Counted from the first letter of the stretch, positions 24,294 through 33,049 are shown. The stretch: 43,751 bases of DNA from Euzebyales bacterium (GCA_036374135.1 DASUUK010000076.1:1-43751); one strand, 5' to 3'. A program made the numbers and translations. The notes: generated from the letters alone by a model not told the origin.

Positions 24294-24452
24294 TCACAGG
24301 CGACCGCCGCGTTGGGGAGCCACAAGTGCCATCCACCCCCGGAACAGCGGGCGCGCCGCGAGGATCGACGGATCGCGTTCCAGCAGTTGATCGACACGTT
24401 CTCGGATCATCTCGCCGGCGTCGGCGGTGACCTCGGCCCGGCACACGCCCAT
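24294..24452 (-). CDS. hypothetical 52-residue ORF
   Basis: The ATG overlaps the stop of the PucR-like remnant (TGATG). It encodes MGVCRAEVTADAGEMIRERV, then a basic segment RDPSILAARPLFRGWMALV. No domain is recognised. The coupling geometry and helical composition argue for coding, but it lies in a region of decayed genes and could itself be a fragment. Confidence 0.35.
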   Translation of the reverse strand: MGVCRAEVTADAGEMIRERVDQLLERDPSILAARPLFRGWMALVAPQRGGRL

Positions 24453-24927
24453 CAGTCGTCGTGCAACGCCAGGAGGTCCAGCGCGATGGACGCGCGCAGT
24501 CGCTCGGAGTGGCGCGTGAGATCGAGCCCCGTCAGTTCCTCGGTCTTGTCGAGGCGGTACCGCAGCGTCTTGTGGTGCACGGGGATCAGCTCGGCTGCGT
24601 TCTTCTGCTAGCAGTCGCGACCTCCTCCGTCTCCGAGCAGCCCAGCAGGCAGATCGCGCCGAGCGCGGCCTGGCCGGCGCGCACCTGCTGCCCGAACGCC
24701 GGCTCGTGCTGGGGGTCGACCCGCAGGCGGACGACCGATGTGTCGTCACCGTTGTCGCGGAGCAGGTGCGTCGTCGGCAACGTGGGAGCCTCGAGGCGCT
24801 GTAGCGCGGCGTTGAGGACGGCATCGACCTCGGCGACAGAGGCCGCTGCGCGCAGTGCGGGCACGGCGTCGGTCGGCACCGCAACGGGGTCCGCCGCGGC
24901 CATGACGGAACCTTTCTGCTCGGGCAC
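24452..24927 (-). pseudogene. PucR-type regulator remnant, frameshifted and truncated
   Basis: The last 45 codons encode NAAELIPVHHKTLRYRLDKT followed by EELTGLDLTRHSERL, the conserved C-terminal HTH of PucR/CdaR-type regulators. In the same frame a TAG at 24610-24608 precedes it. The frame just upstream, from an ATG at 24927, reads LRAAASVAEVDAVLNAALQR and ends ALGAICLLGCSETEEVATA; one indel near 24605 would join the two. Even joined, the product is only about 155 residues, far short of the usual 400-500, so the N-terminal sensory region is gone. Confidence 0.55.
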
Positions 24928-24948
24928 CGTCGCCTCCCATCCTCGCCG

Positions 24949-25640
24949 TCAGCGACCACCTGCGAGCAGCGTCTTCATGCTAGAGCCGGACTCGAAGGCG
25001 CGATAGGCCTGCACGGCAACCTCGAGCGACATCGGTGATCACGGCTGACGGGTCGAACGCCGCGCCCAGTGGTCCGTCGCCACCGACGGCGTCGATGACG
25101 GCGTCCGCTCCGCAGCTGCGGTGAGATCGTGCACGAGCCGATCCAGCTCGTCGGGGTCCGAACCGATGCCGCCCAGGCGGTCGGCCATCACACGGCGTTC
25201 GGCACGTGGCTCCGAGACGACCACGGCCGCCGCACCGCAGGCCTGGCCGGCCAGGTTGGCCATCTGCCCGACGGGTCCGACACCGATGACGGCGACGACA
25301 TCACCAGGTCGCATGTCGGCCCGTCGTGCCGCCGCGTACCCGGTCGGCAGTGCGTCGGTCAGCAGCACCGCACGGTCCGACCGCACCCCGTCCGGCAGCA
25401 CACCGAGGCTGACGTCGGCGAACGGGACGCGCACGGCCTCGGTCCGCGCACCGGCCAGCGGCGGGCCGAACACGCAACCGCCGACCATGAACCTGCGCTC
25501 GGTGCATTCCCAGTGGTCGCCCCGGCCGGCACCACCAGCACAGGCCGCACGCCAGGATGTCGCTGCCGACGACGCGGTCGCCGATCTCGAGCCGGCTACC
25601 TGCCGTTCCCGGACGACGCCGATCCGCGTCGGTCGAAGGA
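24949..25640 (-). pseudogene. zinc-type alcohol dehydrogenase remnant
   Basis: Pieces of a medium-chain dehydrogenase lie in order in several minus-strand frames: GDRVVGSDILACGLCWWC (structural-zinc cysteines), GGCVFGPPLAGARTEAVRVP, VLLTDALPTGYAAARRADM, the Rossmann motif VVAVIGVGPVGQMANLAG, then ADAVIDAVGGDGPLGAAF in another frame, and a C terminus EVAVQAYRAFESGSSMKTLL ending at a TGA at 24951-24949. The N-terminal 60 or so residues with the catalytic zinc Cys are missing. At least three frameshifts separate the pieces, so this cannot give a working enzyme. Confidence 0.7.
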
Positions 25641-25679
25641 CCGGGTCTTCTGAGCGACGGCGGCGCAGGACCACGCGAC

Positions 25680-26600
25680 GTGACCATCGACGCGCGCGAC
25701 GACGACCGCTACGCCGTGCTCAACGCCGTCGTGCTCAAGAAGATGGCCACGGCCCCGATGCTGCCAGGTCGATCATCGCCGGGCTCGCCGACGACGGCCT
25801 CGTCGCCGCCGTCGGCGAGCAGGTGCCGACCGACGCGGCCGAGCCTGCGCTGGCCGAGGCCGCAGCCGCCCGCTACGCCGACCTGCGCGCCGATCCGGCG
25901 ATCGCGGACCTGCACGGCGACTTCGAGCGCATCAACCGGCGGTTCCTGGAGGCGATGACGTGGTGGCAGCGGGCCGACGTCGGTGGACAGACGGTGCCCA
26001 ACACCACCACGACCCCGCCTACGACGCCGTGACCTACCGGGAGCACCACCGCATCCCGCACGACCTCAACCGCCGTCGTCGCGCAGACGATGGTCTTCGG
26101 CAACCTCGGGGCGCCTTCGGGCACCGGCGTCGCATTCGAGTCGGCGACGCGATGTGGTTGGACGGCGCGACCGGCGAGGGGTACGTCGGCGCTCTGGCCA
26201 TGAGCCGGCCCGCCACCTCGAACGTGCACCTCGCCACGCTGCTGCAGCACGCCGACGAGCAGGTCGACGTGACGCTGTTCGCGCGCGCGACCACGGAGGA
26301 CCAGATCACCGACGCGGTGCGTCGGGGCGCCGACGGCATCGTCACCAGCGTCGATGACGTCTTCGCCACCAGCGGGCCTTCGACGACGCCATGGCCGTGC
26401 TCACCGACCAACTGGTGCTCGACCGTCGCGACCTGTCGGCTTTCGAGGAGCTCGTCGCCGCCCAGTTCACGCCGCTGCTGCGCCGTGCCGCCGACGCGCC
26501 GCTGACGTTCGGGCGATCGACCTCCTCGCCGACGAGGCGCGGGAGATGCTCACGCAGACCGAGTTGCTGACGACGCATCCCGGCCATGTCCGCCGGCGCC
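25680..26600 (+). pseudogene. PEP-utilizing dikinase (PPDK-like) remnant
   Basis: Plus-strand fragments in different frames resemble a pyruvate, phosphate dikinase-type enzyme: an N-terminal helical part (YAVLNAVVLKKMATAPM, then ADLHGDFERINRRFLEAMTW), AQTMVFGNLGAPSGTGVAFE (ATP-grasp segment), GDAMWLDGATGEGYVGALAM (phosphohistidine-domain end), TLFARATTEDQITDAVRRGA (PEP-binding barrel start) and AIDLLADEAREMLTQTELL. Hundreds of residues are missing between the segments and none of the frames is continuous. The family call is moderate because the pieces are short. Confidence 0.5.
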
Positions 26601-26696
26601 GCTGTCGAGCGCGGGCACGATCTCGCCGCGACCGATGATCTGTGCGATCGTGTGTCGTCGATCACTGTGCATACGCGCACACATCCGGAGGATCCC

Positions 26697-27113
26697 ATGG
26701 CCAGCCGACTGAATCCGTACCTGACCTTCCGCGGCGATGCCCGCGAGGCGATGGAGTTCTACCAATCCGTCTTCGGCGGTGAGCTGACGATGAACACGTT
26801 CAAGGAGTTCGGGATGTCCTCGGACCCGAGCGATGACGACAAGATCATGCACGCCCAGCTCGAGGCTGAGAACGACATGACGCTGATGGGCGCCGACTCG
26901 CCGGCCGGCATGGAGCTTCAGCCGGGCAGCACGATCAGCATCTCGCTGAGCGGCGACGACGACGCGCTGCTCGCCGGCTACTTCGAGCAGCTGGGGGAGG
27001 GAGGGACCGTTCGCGAGCCGCTCGTGCAGGCGCCCTGGGGCGACAAGTTCGGCATGCTCACCGACAGGTTCGGGATCGACTGGCTCGTGAACATCAGCGG
27101 CCAGGGGGCGTAG
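26697..27113 (+). CDS. PhnB-like VOC-superfamily protein
   Basis: A 138-residue glyoxalase-fold protein of the PhnB/YjdN type. It shows NPYLTFRGDAREAMEFYQSV (residues 6-25), GGELTMNTFKEFGMSS, MHAQLEAENDMTLMGADSP, and APWGDKFGMLTDRFGIDWLV near the end. Members are small dimeric proteins without an assigned reaction. A GGAGG box lies six bases before the ATG at 26697. It appears intact beside several decayed genes. Confidence 0.88.
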   Translation: MASRLNPYLTFRGDAREAMEFYQSVFGGELTMNTFKEFGMSSDPSDDDKIMHAQLEAENDMTLMGADSPAGMELQPGSTISISLSGDDDALLAGYFEQLGEGGTVREPLVQAPWGDKFGMLTDRFGIDWLVNISGQGA

Positions 27114-27237
27114 CCGCCGCCACCGCGGATCTCACTCGGATATCACGGCCGGGGTAGGCGGGTCACCATGCCGCGCCACTCCAGTCACATCACGCCAACC
27201 AGCGGCCGCGGTGTGCGGGTTGCGGGTGATCTCCGGC

Positions 27238-28062
27238 TCACAGGATCGGCGTGCGCGGAAGTCCGGACCGTACCCAGTCACGGGCGAGTTCGAGTGCGAA
27301 CGCGTCGCGGTCGACGACGTGGAGGTCATAGGCGATCACGTCGCCGGTGGCGTCGGTCCGTTGTCGTTCAACCGGTACGTCGGGCAGCAGCGAGTCGACG
27401 ATCTGCTGCACCTGGCTCATGGTGAGCCCGCCCTCGTCGATCCGGATGCAGCGGTCGATCCAGCGGTCTTCGAGCCAGGCTCTCAGGAGCGGCACACGGA
27501 CACCGACCTTGAGAGCCTGCTCGCCCCCCGCGTTCGCCCACTGCGGACTGCTGACGACCTCGTACCAGATGTCGATCTGCCGATCGATCTCCGCATCGAC
27601 ATCCTGCGACGCGCGCTTCTTGGCCAACGCGCGTCCGAACGCAGAGAGCACGTCGTGCGCCTCCGACCAGGCCGTCGACCACAGCGGCTGGCGTCGACAT
27701 CCCGGCGAACCGCCCACCACCGTCCCGGAACACGAGGCGCCTCATGGCTGGCCAGATCTTCCGGCGTCTTGAACACGCCGGCGAGGTACTCGCCGCCGAT
27801 GTCGACGCGGAACCGCTGGATGGCGTCGCCCGGCCTCTCGGCTGGGGACTCGTCGTGGCCGAAGGCGTCCATCTGCGAGGGTGGCCACGGTGCCTCGGGA
27901 TCGAGCAGAAAGGCGAGCACCGGCTTGGCCGGGGGCTCGATCGCGGCCTCGAACTCACTGCTCCATGCCGATGACGTCATGGCCCAGGCGGCGCAAGGCT
28001 GTGTCGACCGTTGCACGATGGTGGGCGAGATCGCGGAGCGTCGATGACAGATACACCTTCAT
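27238..28062 (-). pseudogene. decayed DUF4062 gene
   Basis: The start is well preserved: a GAGGAGG box seven bases before the ATG at 28062, then MKVYLSSTLRDLAHHRATVD, the signature opening of DUF4062 proteins, ending at GMEQ and a TGA. The following frame gives PVLAFLLDPEAPWPPSQMDA and GEYLAGVFKTPEDLASHEA, the next part of the family, so roughly 45 residues are deleted plus a shift. A third frame (27720 to 27238) reads SAFGRALAKKRASQDVDAEI and DRWIDRCIRIDEGGLTMSQV to a normal stop. DUF4062 is a TIR-like fold found at the N terminus of NLR-type and other putative immune proteins. It lies 157 bp downstream of the FHA-TIR gene on the same strand. Confidence 0.65.
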
Positions 28063-28219
28063 CGCCTGCCTCCTCGCCCAGCCACGGCTGGTTGCGCGTG
28101 CTGCAGTGAATCACGAAAGTCCCTCTGCCGTCGTCCGCCGACGTGGGAGCAGGGCGCAATGCGCCCGATTCGGATGCGTCAGGGTTGGCGCGGTCGCCGT
28201 CGACGACGGGCGTGGGAGC

Positions 28220-29299
28220 TCAGATGCCTTTCTTCAGGCCCGCTCGCCTCAACGCCTGCCCGACACCGACGACGACGATGGACGCGGCGAACACGCCCCA
28301 GCCGATGAACGGCGGAGGGATCCCACCACCACCTATCGACGGGTCGTTCACCTCGGCGAACCCCAGGTAGGCGAACAGGGCGAATCCCACGATGCATCCG
28401 ATGGCCCCGATCGCGCTGATGACCGAGCCGATGGCGATGAGAACCTTGCCCGGTCTGCCCTCTCGACCGGCTCGGGCGGCGAGCAACAGTGCATCGTCGA
28501 GGCCTGCCAGCTGCCGGTTCCGGCGTGCGGCGTCGCGGCGTTCAGTGAGCGGCAGTTGCTGGACGCCGCTGAGGATCATTCTCAACTCGTCCGGATACGG
28601 GGCATCGTCTACGACCACGGGTATGACCTTCAGCCCGAGACGGTCCGCTGCCTGGACCTCGCGGATGACCCACCGACTGCGCATGGAGTGGAAGCTGACG
28701 ACGAGCAGCACGATCCAGGCCGCTTCGAGGGCGCGCATGAGTTCGCCGTGCCACTCCTTGCCCCCGGCGATGCCTGCCTCGTCGATCCACACGTTCCACC
28801 CGCGGCGGCGGAGGTGGTCGGCGATCATGCGCGCCGCGGTCTTGTCCTCGGAACTGTGGCTGACGAAGATCGGGACCTGTGACAGCGGTACGGTTCGTGC
28901 CGTGGCGACAGGGGCATCACGCGGCGCGGCGGGCAGGTCGTCCGCTCCCATCTGATCACGTGTGGCGGACAGTCCGCTTCGGGTGGAGGCAGCGGGCACT
29001 TCGACGACCGCTTCGACGGGCCCGAACCGGATCACGTCGCCGTCCGACAGATCGACCCAGTCGGTTGCCGGTCGGTCGTTGACGTGCGTGCCGTTCTGCG
29101 ACCCGAGGTCGCGGACGCTCACGCGATCTCCGTCCCAGTGGAGCTCGGCGTGACGCCGGCTGACGTACTCGGAGGCGATCGCCACCCCCGCGGCGGGGTC
29201 GCGCCCCACGATCGAGCGTCCGACCGGCAGGCGGTGGGTCGCGCGTGCCTCAGGGGGAGATTCGACCCGGATCACGGCTGGGTCACGATTGGTGGTCAT
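28220..29299 (-). CDS. FHA-TIR-membrane protein
   Basis: A 359-residue protein with an unusual domain order. Residues 1-102 form an FHA phosphothreonine-binding domain with the key residues G32-R33, S47-R-R-H50 and the G66-SQNGT turn. A 40-residue linker leads to a TIR domain (about 143-255): PIFVSHSSEDKTAARMIADH, GWNVWIDEAG, and S-R-W210-VIR-E214, the WxxxE containing the likely catalytic Glu for NAD hydrolysis. Two transmembrane helices follow near residues 298-325 and 335-355, so the TIR and FHA parts face the cytoplasm. Bacterial TIR proteins act in antiphage defence or NAD-derived signalling. Binding of a phosphorylated partner through FHA would be the trigger, which is inference. It is divergent from the toxin-antitoxin pair and upstream of the DUF4062 remnant. 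Confidence 0.85.
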   Translation of the reverse strand: MTTNRDPAVIRVESPPEARATHRLPVGRSIVGRDPAAGVAIASEYVSRRHAELHWDGDRVSVRDLGSQNGTHVNDRPATDWVDLSDGDVIRFGPVEAVVEVPAASTRSGLSATRDQMGADDLPAAPRDAPVATARTVPLSQVPIFVSHSSEDKTAARMIADHLRRRGWNVWIDEAGIAGGKEWHGELMRALEAAWIVLLVVSFHSMRSRWVIREVQAADRLGLKVIPVVVDDAPYPDELRMILSGVQQLPLTERRDAARRNRQLAGLDDALLLAARAGREGRPGKVLIAIGSVISAIGAIGCIVGFALFAYLGFAEVNDPSIGGGGIPPPFIGWGVFAASIVVVGVGQALRRAGLKKGI

Positions 29300-29537
29300 C
29301 GCGCCATCGCTCCATCCAGCGCGGTGTGGGCGGCGTGGGACCTTGACGGCATCGTGTCAGGTGCTGGATACCACACCCCGCCGCTGTCGGCGTGTCATCG
29401 AGGTGATACAGCGACACCGCTCCCTCGCCTCACCTCGGCAGCGTGCGACGCGATCGCGCCGCGGCCCTCGCCTCACGGCAGTGTCCAGACGGCGGCTGGC
29501 GCGCCGCTGACTGGCCCGGGTGAGTGGACTAAGTCGT

Positions 29538-29771
29538 ATGACTACGTCTGTTGGGGTTCACGAGGCCAAGACGCACCTCAGTCAGCTGCTGCGCCGCGTT
29601 GCCGCAGGTGAGGAGATCACGATCACTCGCCGGGGCCGTGATGTCGCGCGCCTCGTTCCTCCCGTCCGTCGGGCACGCCGCCGGCTCGGGTTCGACCGCG
29701 GACGGTTCGTCGTGCCAGACGACTTCGATGCGCCGCTGCCCGACGAGCTGCTGGAGGCCTTCGAACGGTGA
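29538..29771 (+). CDS. Phd/YefM-family antitoxin
   Basis: A 77-residue type II antitoxin. It begins MTTSVGVHEAKTHLSQLLRR, the Phd/YefM DNA-binding fold, followed by VAAGEEITITRRGRDVARLV, and a C-terminal tail (VVPDDFDAPLPDELLEAF) of the kind that wraps the toxin. It would neutralise the PIN toxin next to it and repress their shared promoter. The ATG at 29538 is preferred to a GTG at 29520 because the fold starts right after it. The stop overlaps the toxin GTG by four bases. Confidence 0.88.
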   Translation: MTTSVGVHEAKTHLSQLLRRVAAGEEITITRRGRDVARLVPPVRRARRRLGFDRGRFVVPDDFDAPLPDELLEAFER

Positions 29772-30175
29772 GACTCCTGCTCGACACCCACGTGCTCCTG
29801 TGGGCGGCGGTGGACCCGGAGCGGCTTGGAGAGGTGGCCGGCGTGCTCGAGGACGCCGACAATGAGGTGCTTGTCTCGGCCGCCAGTTCGTGGGAGATCG
29901 CGATCAAGTACGGACTCGACAGGTTGCCGTTGCCCGAGCCGCCCGAGCGCTACGTCCCACACGTGTTCCGCGAGCTCGATGTCACGCCGCTGGGCATCGA
30001 GCATTCCCATGCGCTGGCGGTCGCCGCGCTGCCGCCTCACCATCGAGATCCGTTCGACCGCATGCTCGTTGCGCAGGCACAGCAGCTGCGAATCCCGATC
30101 GTGACGACGGATGAGATGCTCGACGACTACGACGTTGATGTCCTGCTCGTGGGACGAGCCCAGGCCCTCGACTGA
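29768..30175 (+). CDS. PIN-domain toxin (VapC-like)
   Basis: A 135-residue PIN-domain RNase. The acidic catalytic set is complete: D6 in LLLDTHVLLW, E43 in SSWEIAIK, D94 and D97 in HHRDPFDRML, and D115 in VTTDEML. Such toxins cut tRNA or rRNA in a magnesium-dependent way when free of antitoxin. The GTG start overlaps the antitoxin stop, so the pair is translationally coupled. The gene ends about 70 bp from a truncated DHFR-like gene on the opposite strand. Confidence 0.88.
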   Translation: MRLLLDTHVLLWAAVDPERLGEVAGVLEDADNEVLVSAASSWEIAIKYGLDRLPLPEPPERYVPHVFRELDVTPLGIEHSHALAVAALPPHHRDPFDRMLVAQAQQLRIPIVTTDEMLDDYDVDVLLVGRAQALD

Positions 30176-30244
30176 TGCATGGTCGACGCGGCTGCGGCGC
30201 TGCCCTACCGTGCGACCAGCGCGGTTGGGACGTCGCCGTCGAAC

Positions 30245-30403
30245 GGTGAGGCCCTCGACCACCCACGCACGTGACCCGTCGTCGAAGTAGGGCATGTGCC
30301 GGCCGCCGTGGGGGAAGCCGTCGGTGCAGTCCTCGTCAGCTGCCCCGGGTGCCTGCACGACCCCGTCCAGGCTCATCCACTCGGACACGACTACTCGGCG
30401 CAT
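30245..30403 (-). pseudogene. 5' fragment of a DHFR/RibD-C-family gene
   Basis: A good AAGGAG box sits seven bases before the ATG at 30403. The protein opens MRRVVVSEWMSLDGVVQAPG, the standard start of the dihydrofolate-reductase-like RibD C-terminal family, and continues through HMPYFDDGSRAWVVEGLT. After about 53 residues the homology ends abruptly near 30245, next to the toxin gene. The remaining 130 or so residues are absent. The cut probably marks where the neighbouring segment joined. Confidence 0.65.
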
Positions 30404-30654
30404 GGGGCACTCCTTCGCGGTCGTCGGACGTTCCGTCACCGGCGCTGCCGCCTCCTTGTTCGTTCTTGTCGCTGGGATGCTCACCGTAGTACGTGGCTGC
30501 GGTCGACCACCAGGTTGGCAAGGCCTGTGGCCTCTCCGGCGGTCAGTGCTGTGACGGGACGTTCGCTGCAGACCCGGGGGACCAACGCCGTCCCTGCCCC
30601 GGGGTCGAAACGTCAACGATGGTGGGCACCGGAGCGTGGCGCGGAGGTGTGGGA
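30404..30654. other. 251-bp divergent gap
   Basis: Lies between the DHFR-like fragment and the membrane protein gene. Apart from the AAGGAG box of the fragment at its left edge, I see no gene or clear promoter here. Confidence 0.3.
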
Positions 30655-31683
30655 ATGATGCGCGCGTCAAAGGTCGACGTCAACGTCGTGACAGTGCCGG
30701 CCACCCCCCAGGCGGTGCCGCACGGTGGCCGGTCGAGCGGCCGTCCGTTGCCGATCGGGTACTCGGTCGTGCTGGCGGTCGTGCTGGTCGGCGCGACCGC
30801 GTTCGGGCTGCTGTCCGACACGCCGTACCGGGCGGCACCCGGGGTCCGTCCGACGCTGCCGGATGTGCTGCGTGGCCAGGATCTGCTGACGTTGATGACG
30901 GTGCCGCTGCTTGTCTGGGCGGGCGTGCGGGCGCGGGCTGGGTCACTGCGCGCGCATCTGCTGTGGGCGGGTCTGCTGCTGTACTACGCCTACTCGTACG
31001 TCATGTACGCGTTCGCGCCGTTCACCGACGCGTTCCTGCTGTATGTCGCCGTGATGGGGATGGCATCCTTCGGGCTGCTCGACGGCGTGCTGCGGCTGCG
31101 CATGGACGTGGTGTCGGCCGCGTTCGCGCAGGCGCCACGGCGTTCGCTGGGGGTGTTCCTCATCGCGGTGGCCGTGCTGTTCGCCGGCATGTGGCTGGCG
31201 ATGATCGCGCCGGCCATCCCCGGCGGTCTTCCCGCGGGGCGGCAGACCTATGACATCGCCAGCGCCGTCCACATCCTCGATCTCGCGTTCGTGCTGCCGT
31301 TGCTGCTGACCGCCGGGATCATGCTGTGGCGCGGCCACGTCGCCGGCTCGGCGCTGGCGGGCGTCCTGCTGTGCCTCAAAGTGACCCTGGCGCTGGCACT
31401 GCTGAGCATGAACCTCGCCTTCGTGCCGCGACCCAACCCCGGCGAGACCGCCCTGTGGGTCACGATCGCCGTCATCGCCGCCGGCTGGCTGGCCGTCGGC
31501 GCCCGCCGCATGCGGCCGTCGGACGCTCCGTGGCTACGTCCCAGCATATGGTGCACGGACGCGGAGCTGCCGGCCCTCGACAATGACGCGGACGCCGCCG
31601 GCGGCGCGAGCGGTCCCACGGCGGCGACGCACCCCTCGGAGCCCTCAGCCGCGACCGGCGCCACACGCGGACGTCAGCCGTGA
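30655..31683 (+). CDS. polytopic membrane protein of unknown function
   Basis: A 342-residue protein with about eight transmembrane helices, among them YSVVLAVVLVGATAFGLLSD, LWAGLLLYYAYSYVMYAFAP and SLGVFLIAVAVLFAGMWLAM. The last 45 residues are a hydrophilic Ala/Thr/Ser-rich tail. I do not recognise a named family. The ATG at 30655 follows a GGAGG box at suitable distance, and an immediate second ATG could also serve. It converges with the rubrerythrin-VIT1 gene, leaving 145 bp without a clear terminator. Confidence 0.75.
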   Translation: MMRASKVDVNVVTVPATPQAVPHGGRSSGRPLPIGYSVVLAVVLVGATAFGLLSDTPYRAAPGVRPTLPDVLRGQDLLTLMTVPLLVWAGVRARAGSLRAHLLWAGLLLYYAYSYVMYAFAPFTDAFLLYVAVMGMASFGLLDGVLRLRMDVVSAAFAQAPRRSLGVFLIAVAVLFAGMWLAMIAPAIPGGLPAGRQTYDIASAVHILDLAFVLPLLLTAGIMLWRGHVAGSALAGVLLCLKVTLALALLSMNLAFVPRPNPGETALWVTIAVIAAGWLAVGARRMRPSDAPWLRPSIWCTDAELPALDNDADAAGGASGPTAATHPSEPSAATGATRGRQP

Positions 31684-31828
31684 CACGATCGTCACCGGAC
31701 CGCCGACGCGGTTGCGGGGCGTCCCCAGCGTGGCGGGCGGTGCGCCGTGCCCACCGCTCCTGTCGTGGTGACTGCATCGGGGCGGGACAATGGAGCGATC
31801 GCATGATGGCCCGGGGCCGGATCGACGG

Positions 31829-32950
31829 TCAGTCGAGTGTGACGCCCACGAGCGCGCCGATCAGATAGGTCACCACGGCCGCACCGCCGCCGATGAGCAC
31901 CATGCGCAGGCTGGACCGCCATGCCGGCCGGCCAGTGAAGACCGACAGGATCGCGCCGACGCCGGCCAGTGCCAGCGCCGACATCAGGGCGGAGGCGACG
32001 ACGGCTCCGGTCCCGACCACAGCGAACAGGAACGGCACCAGAGGGACCAGCGCGCCGAGAGCGAACGCGACGAATGACGACACGGCGGCTGCCCATGGTG
32101 ACCCGAGATCGCCGGGGTTCAGGCCGAGCTCCTCACGTGCGAGCGTGTCCAGCGCCACATCGGGATCGGTCATAATCTGCTTGGCCACCGCCGCGGCGAG
32201 CTTGGCGGGCATGCCCTTGCCCCGGTAGATCAGCTCGAGCTCGTGGCACTCGTCATCGGGGAACTGTTCCAGTTCCCAGCGCTCGACCGACAGCTCGCGC
32301 TCGTACAGCTCGCGCTGAGACCGGACACTGACCCACTCGCCCGCCGCCATCGAGCCCGCGCCGGCGACGAGGCCGGCGACCCCGGCGAGCACGATGACCG
32401 CGGGATCGGTCGTGCCGCCGGCCACGCCCATGATCAAGGCCAGATTCGACACCAGGCCGTCGTTGACGCCGAACACGGCGGCACGCAGGGCTCCACCGGC
32501 AGTGATCCGGTGTCGTGCGTCGGCCAGCGCCAGCCCCTCGCCGACGTTGTCGTGCGACGCGAGGGCCAGGGCGCGACCGTGGCCGGCCTCTTCCTCGGCC
32601 ATGCGGTCCGGCGCGTACGGGTTGGCGCGGTAGCGGTCACGAGCGGCCGCCTCACCACGGATCACGGCGGGAAGCGCATGATCGACTCCGAAACGACGCG
32701 CCCGCCACACCAGCAGCCGGTGACGCCAGGGCATCGGCGCCGGTTCCGGCGTCCGACCCTCCGCCCGCAGCAGCCCGTCCCAGTGATCGGCGTGGCGCTC
32801 CTCGGTCGCCGCGAGCTCCTCGAGCAGTGCGGCGTGCTCCGCGCTCAGACCCGCGAGCTCGCGATACAGCGCCGCACTCGCACGTTCGTCGCGGTACAGA
32901 GCCGCGAACTGCGCAAGATCGTCCTCCGAGAACCCCGTCGACCTGGCCAC
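31829..32950 (-). CDS. rubrerythrin-VIT1/CCC1 fusion (iron/manganese transporter)
   Basis: A 373-residue protein in two parts. Residues 1-140 are a four-helix ferritin-like domain with metal-binding carboxylates (YRDERASAALYRELA, ATEERHADHWDGLLRAEG). Residues about 150-373 are the VIT1/CCC1 membrane domain, starting AAVFGVNDGLVSNLALIMGV, with GEWVSVRSQRELYERE and two pairs of C-terminal helices. VIT1 proteins move Fe(II) or Mn(II) across membranes, and the ferritin-like domain probably binds or oxidises the iron, as in the MbfA proteins of rhizobia. The GTG at 32950 is chosen because AAAGGA lies seven bases upstream. The longer frame upstream contains an unrelated TetR-like remnant. Confidence 0.88.
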   Translation of the reverse strand: MARSTGFSEDDLAQFAALYRDERASAALYRELAGLSAEHAALLEELAATEERHADHWDGLLRAEGRTPEPAPMPWRHRLLVWRARRFGVDHALPAVIRGEAAARDRYRANPYAPDRMAEEEAGHGRALALASHDNVGEGLALADARHRITAGGALRAAVFGVNDGLVSNLALIMGVAGGTTDPAVIVLAGVAGLVAGAGSMAAGEWVSVRSQRELYERELSVERWELEQFPDDECHELELIYRGKGMPAKLAAAVAKQIMTDPDVALDTLAREELGLNPGDLGSPWAAAVSSFVAFALGALVPLVPFLFAVVGTGAVVASALMSALALAGVGAILSVFTGRPAWRSSLRMVLIGGGAAVVTYLIGALVGVTLD

Positions 32951-33049
32951 CGGCGCATCCTTTCCGCACGGCCACTCCGCCGAGGTCAGGGTGCCGCGGT
33001 TCGCAACCCGGTTGCAGGGACCTCCGGCCCCGCTCGTGAGGAACAAGCG

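Noticed and set aside
24608-24610. TAG before the PucR HTH as a recoded stop
   Set aside because: The upstream coding frame is different; one base indel explains the break better, and the protein is truncated anyway.
27970-28062. The TGA after GMEQ in the DUF4062 gene as another selenocysteine codon
   Set aside because: The downstream homology continues in a different frame and after a deletion, so reading through gives no family sequence.
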